The notes beneath the pieces were generated by a model. The model was not told where the DNA came from and made no database searches. It saw nothing but the letters and a program-made list of their open reading frames with translations. Shown piece by piece: positions 1 to 6,235 of a stretch of DNA of 58,900 nt. The first letter of the stretch is position 1. Every line of letters starts with the position of its first letter. The DNA comes from CAZAPG01 sp964486935 (GTDB lineage: Bacteria > Chloroflexota > Anaerolineae > 4572-78 > J111): assembly GCA_964486935.1 (NCBI GenBank), contig CAZAPG010000050.1, positions 1 to 58,900 on the forward strand. Reading direction: 5' to 3'. Both the position numbers and the translations under genes were made by a program.

Positions 1-229
1 GTTGGGCTTGGGGAGGGCGCTTGAGCGTCCTTGGGTTTTCAGCCTTGAGCTTAAGCTCGAGGCATCTTGGGTGGGGAGAGGGGAAGAGGTTTGAGCGTGC
101 TTGAGCTTTCGTATGCCGGGCGATAAATCACCCGGCTGAGGGCTGAAGGACGCTGAAGGGTCCTGGTTGGGCTTGGGGAGGGCGCTTGAGCGTCCTTGGG
201 TTTTCAGCCTTGAGCTTAAGCTCGAGGCA
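1..229. repeat. Direct repeat (64 nt, two copies) carrying two REP-like hairpins
   Basis: Bases 1-64 recur identically at 166-229. Each copy holds hairpin A (15-30 and 180-195; core CGCT-TG-AGCG, 7 bp with one G-T pair) and hairpin B (43-62 and 208-227; arms CCTTGAGCT / AGCTCGAGG around TA, 9 bp with one G-T pair). Between the copies, 115-136 is a further palindrome with arms GCCGGGCGAT / ATCACCCGGC and one mismatch, related to the GCCCGGCGAT palindromes of the 681-1152 array. The second copy ends 30 bp before the transposase start, as expected for REP elements flanking their transposase gene. No other gene is visible in 1-258. Confidence 0.85.
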
Positions 230-258
230 AACCAATGAGAATAACAGGAGCAAAGCCA

Positions 259-708
259 ATGGCTTTCTGGCGTCTATATTACCATCTGGTGTGGGCAACC
301 AAAGAACGGTATCCACTGATAATACCCGCCGTAGAGACCCAATTATATGGCTATATCAAAGGTAAAGCTGACCATTTGGGCTGCATGGTCCACGCTATCA
401 ATGGTATTGAAGACCACATTCATCTGGTTGTTTCCATTCCGCCTAAATTGAGTATCGCCGATTTTGTGGGTAAAATTAAAGGGAGCAGTAGCTATCATCT
501 TAACCATCTGCCGGAGCAGCCGCTTTCGCTTTTTGCCTGGCAACGCGGCTATGGGGCGCTGTCACTGGGGGGTAAACAGCTTGAAGATGCGGTGAGCTAT
601 GTGCAGCGGCAAAAAGAGCATCACGCCCGGCAAACTACCATTGCCGCTTTAGAACGAACCGATGATGAGGATGAAGAGCAGCCCGGCGATAAATCGCCCG
701 GCGAATAG
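259..708 (+). CDS. REP-associated tyrosine transposase (Y1/HUH, IS200-like)
   Basis: 149 aa single-strand DNA transposase of the TnpA_REP (RAYT) type, expected to nick and join single-stranded REP hairpins. The HUH metal-binding motif is visible as DHIHLVVSIP, and the N-terminal strand (FWRLYYHLVWATK) matches the family. The candidate nucleophile is Tyr in AVSYVQRQKEHH about 110 residues in. I chose the ATG at 259 because GGAG lies 9 bp upstream; an in-frame ATG at 235 has no such site. The last residues (PGDKSPGE) and the stop are encoded inside the first copy of the downstream palindromic repeat, so the gene end is fused to a REP element. The length is normal for the family, so it may be active. 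Whether this belongs to an IS with a second gene cannot be seen here. Confidence 0.88.
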   Translation: MAFWRLYYHLVWATKERYPLIIPAVETQLYGYIKGKADHLGCMVHAINGIEDHIHLVVSIPPKLSIADFVGKIKGSSSYHLNHLPEQPLSLFAWQRGYGALSLGGKQLEDAVSYVQRQKEHHARQTTIAALERTDDEDEEQPGDKSPGE

Positions 709-1152
709 CTCAAGACCGCTGAAGCGGCCTGTTGGAAGCGGGGAGGGCGCTTGAGCGTCCTTTGGCTGTCAGCCTTGACGTTTACGTCGAGGCAAACAAC
801 GCCCGGCGATAAATCGCCCGGCTAATAACTCAAGACCGCTAAAGCGGCCTGTTGGAAGCGGGGAGGGCGCTTGAGCGTCCTTTGGCTGTCAGCCTTGACG
901 TTTACGTCGAGGCAAACAACGCCCGGCGATAAATCGCCCGGCTAATAACTCAAGACCGCTAAAGCGGCCTGTTGGAAGCGGGGAGGGCGCTTGAGCGTCC
1001 TTTGGCTGTCAGCCTTGACGTTTACGTCGAGGCAAACAACGCCCGGCGATAAATCGCCCGGCTAATAACTCAAGACCGCTAAAGCGGCCTGTTGGAAGCG
1101 GGGAGGGCGCTTGAGCGTCCTTTGGCTGTCAGCCTTGACGTTTACGTCGAGG
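681..1152. repeat. 120-bp tandem repeat, 3.9 copies, each with four palindromes
   Basis: The units run 681-800, 801-920, 921-1040 and 1041-1152; copies 2-4 are identical and copy 1 differs at a few bases. Each unit carries four palindromes: arms GCCCGGCGAT/ATCGCCCGGC (one C-C mismatch), CCGCT-AA-AGCGG, hairpin A (745-760 in copy 1, then every 120 bp) and hairpin B (773-792, arms CCTTGACGT / ACGTCGAGG). The last copy stops exactly at the end of hairpin B (1152), 18 bp before the hsdR start codon. The 3' end of the transposase gene lies in copy 1. The 709-1170 stretch holds no gene; it is entirely this array plus the hsdR ribosome-binding region. Confidence 0.95.
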
Positions 1153-1170
1153 CTGACCGGAGCAAACCCA

Positions 1171-4101
1171 ATGTCTCTCATTACTGAAAAGCGAGACGTA
1201 CAAGACCAACTCATTAACTACCTGGTCGGCATTGGCTGGCAATACCTCTCGCCCAACACCGTCGCCGTGCTGCGGGGGAGCGACAGAGAACCGCTGCTGC
1301 CCGACATCGCCCGGCAGCAGCTTATCAAACTCAACCCTGGCCTGGTTACAGCGGCCAATGTTGATGACGTGCTCCGCCGCCTGCGGCTGGTGCAGCCCAC
1401 CATCGCCGGGAATGAGGAGTTCCTCAAAGCCTTGCGCGGCCACTGGACAGTCAGCCACCCCACCGAGAAACGGGAGTACAACCTGACCCTGATTCACTAT
1501 GACGACCTGGACGCCAACACCTTCCACTTTACCCAGGAACTCCCCTTTGAGGATTACGACCGCCGCCGCCCCGATATGGTGCTGTACCTCAACGGTCTGC
1601 CCCTGGTCATCATCGAGAACAAAAGCCCCACCGTCAGAGACGCCGAGATAGAAGCCTTCGGCCAGGTGCAGCGGCTCTATACCCAGGATATCCCCGGCCT
1701 GCTCAAGTTTATCCAGTTCTTTGCCGCCTGCGATTTGCGGCTGCACTACGCCCCCACCTGGAACGACAGCCTCAAAGCCTTTTACAAGTGGAAGGTAGAC
1801 GGCAAGGACTACGGCCTGGAACGCCTCAGCAAAGCGATGTTCGACCGGCGACACCTGCTCAACATTATTCAGGATTATCTCATCTTCTACCGGGCCGACG
1901 ACCAGACCCACAAGTTTGTGCTGCGTCCCCACCAAATCCGGGCCACCGAGCATGTGGTCGAGCGGGTGGTCACAGCCGAGGCCCCCACCGGCCTGGTCTG
2001 GCACACCCAGGGCAGCGGCAAAACCTTAACGATGATTGTCACCGCCCACAAACTGCGCCGCCTGCCAGAGTTGGAGAACCCAACCATTCTGATGCTGGTT
2101 GACCGGATAGAACTGGAAGCTCAAATGAGCCAGAACCTTGAAGCCTTTGGCCTGTCCGGGGTCATCCGGGCCGAGCGCAAGAGCCACCTGACCCGGCTGC
2201 TCAAAACAGATTACCGGGGCGTCATCGTGACCACCATTCACAAGTTCGACAAACAGCCCAAGAAGCTGAACCCGCGCCAGAATATTGTTGTCCTGATTGA
2301 CGAAGCCCATCGCACTCAGGAAGGCGACCTGGGGGTGTATCTGCGGGCCGCCCTTCCCAACGCCTTTTACTTTGGCTACACCGGCACGCCCATTGACAAG
2401 GGCAAGGTGGGCAAAGGCACTTTTGAGAAGTTCGGCCAGCACGACCCCGATGGCTACACCGATAAGTACGGCATTGACGAAGCCATTGAAGACGGGGCCA
2501 CCGTGCGGCTCTATTACACCCTGGCCCCCTCGGAACTGCGGGTTGACCGGGAAACGCTGCAACGGGAGTTTCACGAAAAGATAGAGGACGCCGCCAGCAT
2601 CGAGGAACTGAACCGGATGCTTGACCGGGCCGAAGCTCTCAAATCGGTGATGAAGGCCGACGACCGGGTGCGGGGCATTGCCGCCCACATGGCCGAGCAT
2701 TTCACCAGTAACGTCGAGCCGCGAGGGTTCAAAGCCATGCTGGTCGCCATTGACCGGGAAGCCTGCGCCCTGTACAAACAGGCTCTCGATGACATCCTGC
2801 CCGAAGATTACAGCGCCGTGGTCTACACCGACAACCCCAAAAAAGACACGGCCCTGATGAAAGCGTATTACCTGGATGAAGAAGCCGAGAAGAAAGTCCG
2901 CAAGGATTTTCGAGACCCGGACAAGCTGCCCAAAATCCTGATCGTCACCGAGAAACTGCTGACCGGCTACGACGCGCCCGTGCTCTACTGCATGTACCTG
3001 GACAAGCCGATGCGCGACCACACTCTGCTGCAAGCCATCGCCCGCATCAACCGGCCCTACCCGGACAAAGAGAGCGGCCTGCTGGTCGATTACGTGGGCA
3101 TTTTTGAAGACCTGCAAAGAGCTTTGGCCTTTGACCAGGCGGCTATCACCAAAGCCCTGATTAATCTGGAACAACTCAAGCAGCAGTTTGCCGACCTGCT
3201 GACCACCATCGAAGCGATGCTGGCCCCAATTGACCTGGATAATGAAGCCAAACGGGGTGAGCAGATTATCGAGTATTTCTTTGACCAGGAGCGGCGCGAT
3301 GAGTTCCGGCAGCAATTCAAAGCGTTGCAAACCGCTTATGAAATTATCTCCCCCGACCCCTTCCTGTACGATTACCTCAAGCGGTACGCCCTCGTTGCCC
3401 AGGTTCACACCGTTGTTTACAACTACTTCGCTCCCCAGGCGGCCAGGGCCAGGCTGCGCCACGAACTGCTACAGAAAACCGACAAGCTCATCCGGGAAAA
3501 TGTGGAACTGGTCTCGCTGGCCTCGCCGCTGCCGCTGTATCCCATCAACAAAGATATTGGCCGGGTAGTGGCCGCTGATAACGTCAGCGAGCAGGTCAAG
3601 GTAATTAACCTGTACCGCAGCCTGGTGGCCCACATCCAGGCCAACGAAGAGGCCCAGCCTTACCTCATCCCCATTGCCGATGAAGTGGAAGCCATCATTC
3701 AAAAGCTGCGAGAGCGGCAAATCAGCGTGGCGGAAGCCCTTAAAGGACTGGAAGAAAAGTCGGAAAAAACGGTACAAATCGAAAAAGAAAGAAAACAAAG
3801 CAAATTGGAAGGGCGCATATTTGCCCTGTCGTTGGTGCTCAAAAGCCACGGCCTGCCCAACAGCGAAGCTAAAGCCGTTGAGATACAAAAGACTCTGGAC
3901 AAGTACCCCGGCTGGCCCTACAGCGAAACGTCGCAACGAGAAGTGCGCATGGCGCTCTACAAACTACTGCTGGAAAAACCGCTGCAAGTTGCCGAAGAAC
4001 CGGCTGAATACAAAGTGGCCGGCCAGAACGCGGGCGACGCCGCCCGACTGAAACAAATTGTGGATGACCTGCTGCGCATGAGTGGATTGGTGGGAGCCTG
4101 A
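1171..4101 (+). CDS. hsdR: Type I restriction enzyme R subunit (HsdR)
   Basis: 976 aa DNA translocase/endonuclease subunit that would act with HsdM and HsdS. It has an N-terminal PD-(D/E)xK nuclease (D135, then E149 and K151 in VIIENK), Walker A HTQGSGKT (278-285), DEAH box (377-380), motif III FGYTGTPI, and C-terminal motifs V/VI (LLTGYDAPV, QAIARINRPY). The length is normal for HsdR. The frame is open back to 1111, but that stretch lies in the tandem repeat; ATG 1171 has GGAG 8 bp upstream, in a leader almost identical to that of the transposase (GGAGCAAA then CCAATG). No hsdM or hsdS is in the window; they may lie left of it, separated by the REP/transposase region. Downstream comes a YgjP-type peptidase gene. 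Confidence 0.95.
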   Translation: MSLITEKRDVQDQLINYLVGIGWQYLSPNTVAVLRGSDREPLLPDIARQQLIKLNPGLVTAANVDDVLRRLRLVQPTIAGNEEFLKALRGHWTVSHPTEKREYNLTLIHYDDLDANTFHFTQELPFEDYDRRRPDMVLYLNGLPLVIIENKSPTVRDAEIEAFGQVQRLYTQDIPGLLKFIQFFAACDLRLHYAPTWNDSLKAFYKWKVDGKDYGLERLSKAMFDRRHLLNIIQDYLIFYRADDQTHKFVLRPHQIRATEHVVERVVTAEAPTGLVWHTQGSGKTLTMIVTAHKLRRLPELENPTILMLVDRIELEAQMSQNLEAFGLSGVIRAERKSHLTRLLKTDYRGVIVTTIHKFDKQPKKLNPRQNIVVLIDEAHRTQEGDLGVYLRAALPNAFYFGYTGTPIDKGKVGKGTFEKFGQHDPDGYTDKYGIDEAIEDGATVRLYYTLAPSELRVDRETLQREFHEKIEDAASIEELNRMLDRAEALKSVMKADDRVRGIAAHMAEHFTSNVEPRGFKAMLVAIDREACALYKQALDDILPEDYSAVVYTDNPKKDTALMKAYYLDEEAEKKVRKDFRDPDKLPKILIVTEKLLTGYDAPVLYCMYLDKPMRDHTLLQAIARINRPYPDKESGLLVDYVGIFEDLQRALAFDQAAITKALINLEQLKQQFADLLTTIEAMLAPIDLDNEAKRGEQIIEYFFDQERRDEFRQQFKALQTAYEIISPDPFLYDYLKRYALVAQVHTVVYNYFAPQAARARLRHELLQKTDKLIRENVELVSLASPLPLYPINKDIGRVVAADNVSEQVKVINLYRSLVAHIQANEEAQPYLIPIADEVEAIIQKLRERQISVAEALKGLEEKSEKTVQIEKERKQSKLEGRIFALSLVLKSHGLPNSEAKAVEIQKTLDKYPGWPYSETSQREVRMALYKLLLEKPLQVAEEPAEYKVAGQNAGDAARLKQIVDDLLRMSGLVGA

Positions 4102-4133
4102 CACCAGCCCGCGCCTCCGTCGCTCCGCGCCAC

Positions 4134-4269
4134 CCTCTCCCAATTTGGCTTCCTGGGAGGTGAGTTGAGTGCGCTTCAGCGTACTTGAGCTACCAGCCCT
4201 GAGCTTCAGCTCGGGGCAAACGCCGGTGGCGAAAGATGGGGGTAATAGATAGCCCAAGATTGGGAGAGG
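4134..4269. repeat. REP doublet bounded by 11-bp inverted repeats
   Basis: The hsdR to YgjP spacer holds hairpin A (4169-4184, GTGCGCT-TC-AGCGTAC) and hairpin B (4197-4216, arms CCCTGAGCT / AGCTCGGGG). Both are diverged versions of the 1-229 and 681-1152 hairpins with the pairing largely kept. They are enclosed by an exact inverted repeat, CCTCTCCCAAT at 4134-4144 and its complement at 4259-4269. The right inverted repeat runs into AGGAGG at 4267-4272, the likely ribosome-binding site of the next gene. Confidence 0.75.
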
Positions 4270-4285
4270 AGGTCGGGGGGTAAGG

Positions 4286-4792
4286 GTGAATAGCCTGATG
4301 ACCAGTGTCGAAATCAAACAACAGAAACGCAAGAGCCTGACCATGAAGGTCACGCCGGATGGGGTGGAAGTTCTCATTCCCCATCAGCTTGACCCGACCA
4401 GCGACCGGGTGCGGCGCTTCATTGACGAGGGGCTGCAAAAGTTGACCCCCCCGGCCCCGCCGGAGAAAACCCTGGCCAAAGCAGAAGTTATGGCTCTGGT
4501 TGAGCAGTGGGCCGAGAGGCTGGAAGTAGCGGTCAATCGGGTGCAGCTACGCCGGATGCGCCGGAAGTGGGGTTCCATCTCCACGGCAGGCACGCTCACC
4601 CTGGCCGATGACCTGCTCAAGCTACCCAGGCCCCTGGTCGAGTACATTATCTGCCACGAACTGCTGCACCTGAAAGTGCCGCGCCATAACAAGCTGTACT
4701 ATCTGCTGCTGGCCCGGCACATCCCCAACTGGCAACAAAGAGAGCGGGAGCTTGGCCGGTGGGTGTTAGCTGCCCAAACCGTTTTTTTGTAA
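4286..4792 (+). CDS. YgjP-type (DUF45, M48-like) metallopeptidase
   Basis: 168 aa zinc metallopeptidase-like protein. The HExxH-type zinc motif is visible as CHELLHLKVPRHNK, preceded by the family segment RMRRKWGSIS and followed by HIPNWQQRE. Cytosolic, with no signal peptide. I take GTG 4286 as the start with AGGAGG 13 bp upstream; ATG 4298 (residue 5) is possible. It follows hsdR on the same strand, and YgjP-like genes are often found beside type I restriction genes, so it is probably part of that locus; its substrate is unknown. The 184-bp gap to hsdR is filled by the REP-like element, which suggests the gap was widened by insertion. Confidence 0.85.
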   Translation: MNSLMTSVEIKQQKRKSLTMKVTPDGVEVLIPHQLDPTSDRVRRFIDEGLQKLTPPAPPEKTLAKAEVMALVEQWAERLEVAVNRVQLRRMRRKWGSISTAGTLTLADDLLKLPRPLVEYIICHELLHLKVPRHNKLYYLLLARHIPNWQQRERELGRWVLAAQTVFL

Positions 4793-4806
4793 TTATTAGC
4801 TACTCC

Positions 4807-4839
4807 AGACCTCAAAGGTTTTTAAAACCTTTGAGGTCT
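4807..4839. terminator. Perfect 16-bp hairpin between convergent genes
   Basis: Arms AGACCTCAAAGGTTTT and its complement flank one central T, and the right arm is followed by T-rich TCATT. It lies between the convergent YgjP and AttH-like genes, so it probably ends transcription from both sides, although there is no long U-tract in either direction. It could also be a dispersed palindromic repeat. Confidence 0.65.
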
Positions 4840-4874
4840 TCATTGGGCCAGAAACAACGTGTTTCTTAGAAGCT

Positions 4875-6020
4875 TTACATCCGGCCGCGCATGGTGCTGG
4901 CGTAGCCGGTCATCTCGACATAGCCGTAACCGGTTTGCGTCCCCTCGATTTTTACCGCCCCCTCCCAATAAACAAACGATACATCCAGCTCCTGGTCATT
5001 GAGTAAAGGCGTAAGGTGCAGCTCGATGTTTTCATCCGGCACGTTAAAGCGCCATTCGGCCGGGTAGCTGGCGCCGCTGCGCGGGCTGGTCCAGCGGTTC
5101 AGTACTTCTATCTGCACGTCGCCCTGTTTGAGATAGCGGGTGCTGCCATCCGGGTACACCAGCAAGCCCGACGCGCCGGGGTAGACGCTGCCATCCTCGC
5201 GCCGAATCTCAAAAAACATCACGTCCCGGCCATCATCCAGTTGCAGCGAGAACCAGTCCCAGCCCACCGTGCCTTCCGGCAGGTCAGAGGTGCTCCATTC
5301 GCGGTCCATCCAACTGTTGCCGGTAACTTCAAATGCGCCGCGCGGGGTGGTGATGGTGCCGTGAGTCACCTGGTCGGTGATGGAGTAGTAGTAGCTGGCG
5401 TTGCCGGGGATATTGCTCTTGCGGCTGAGGCCCTGTTCACCTTGCAGGGCGATGGGTTTGGCCTGCTCCAGAATCAGGTCGAGGCCAATCTCGTCGGCGC
5501 TGGCCTGTAGCCGCACCCGGCCCGGCTCAATTTCCCTGGCCTGCCAGTTGTCAATCCAAACATGATAAAAGGGGACCCCCTGCGCGCCGGCCAGCCCGGC
5601 CCCGGCGCGGCTGTAACGCTCGCGCGAGGTGAATGTGCCGCCGCTCACGTCGGTAACGGTGAAGTGGGCAAAGTAAATTTGCCCGCTGCCCCATTCCGAG
5701 TCGCGCTGCGGCTCATCCGGCACAATCCCCCGCCGGAAAATGGTGAACTGAAAGCCGAAGCGGTTGCCCTGCGCGTCGGCCAGATTGCCGGTGTAGTACC
5801 ACCACTCCTGCCGAAAATCGGGGTGGGGGCCGTGGTCTTTTGGAAATTCAAAGGGGACAACTTCCAGCACCCTGGCGAATTCATCGGCGGGATACTCTTT
5901 TTCAACCAGCGCCTCTACCTCGGCGCTGAGGGGGGTGTGATTCTGACTCACCCGGTCGTACCGGATTAAAATAAAGCCCGATACAATCAGCAAAGCCAGA
6001 ATTGTGAGTAATGTTTTCAT
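4875..6020 (-). CDS. AttH/CrtC lipocalin-like exported protein
   Basis: 381 aa. An N-terminal hydrophobic segment (about residues 3-20, LLTILALLIVSGFILI) serves as signal or anchor. The rest matches the AttH/carotenoid 1,2-hydratase-like lipocalin pair: early QEWWYYTGNL, central GNSWMDREWS, then GWDWFSLQLDDGRDVMFFE. It is the last gene of a minus-strand set with an FtsX-type permease and a LolD-like ATPase, the arrangement of AttEFGH systems. AttH-like proteins are extracytoplasmic partners of such transporters; the cargo is unknown. The start ATG at 6020 gives a sensible signal sequence. A 215-bp spacer of palindromes separates it from the permease gene. Confidence 0.85.
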   Translation of the reverse strand: MKTLLTILALLIVSGFILIRYDRVSQNHTPLSAEVEALVEKEYPADEFARVLEVVPFEFPKDHGPHPDFRQEWWYYTGNLADAQGNRFGFQFTIFRRGIVPDEPQRDSEWGSGQIYFAHFTVTDVSGGTFTSRERYSRAGAGLAGAQGVPFYHVWIDNWQAREIEPGRVRLQASADEIGLDLILEQAKPIALQGEQGLSRKSNIPGNASYYYSITDQVTHGTITTPRGAFEVTGNSWMDREWSTSDLPEGTVGWDWFSLQLDDGRDVMFFEIRREDGSVYPGASGLLVYPDGSTRYLKQGDVQIEVLNRWTSPRSGASYPAEWRFNVPDENIELHLTPLLNDQELDVSFVYWEGAVKIEGTQTGYGYVEMTGYASTMRGRM

Positions 6021-6071
6021 AATAATTCACCATTGTTTTGTAACTACTCAGCCATCTGTCGCCAGTCGCCA

Positions 6072-6204
6072 GGGGTTAAAACCCCAGGCTAAGTAGCCAA
6101 AGCCGACTCAAGTCGGCTGGAAATCAGTACGCTTTGAGCATACTTTAGCTACACCTGCACTTGCAGCGCAGGCGCAAGTGTTAGCCCTAAGCTTTAGCTC
6201 GGGG
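6072..6204. repeat. Cluster of five palindromes, including a REP doublet
   Basis: In the attH to permease spacer: 6072-6085 (GGGGTT-AA-AACCCC), 6101-6118 (AGCCGACT-CA-AGTCGGCT, perfect), 6126-6144 (hairpin A type, AGTACGCT / AGCATACT), 6158-6180 (CACTTGC / GCAAGTG) and 6185-6204 (hairpin B type, CCCTAAGCT / AGCTCGGGG). The last is followed by CGAACGCC, close to the CAAACGCC after hairpin B at 4217. No coding potential. A readthrough mRNA would be heavily structured here. Confidence 0.8.
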
Positions 6205-6235
6205 CGAACGCCAAAGGGCTGTAGTTACATTGTTT

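Noticed and set aside
681..1152. Possible CRISPR array
   Set aside because: The 120-bp units are contiguous and near identical with no unique spacers; they are a tandem repeat of palindromes.
1111..1170. Upstream extension of hsdR
   Set aside because: These codons are repeat sequence and lack a Shine-Dalgarno; ATG 1171 has one.
1129..2004. Long antisense ORF (291 codons) opposite hsdR
   Set aside because: Shadow of the hsdR codon bias; low-complexity Gly/Val/Gln-rich product, no domain, no ribosome-binding site.
2026..3462. Antisense ORF of 478 codons opposite hsdR
   Set aside because: Same cause; hsdR has all catalytic motifs in the opposite frame.
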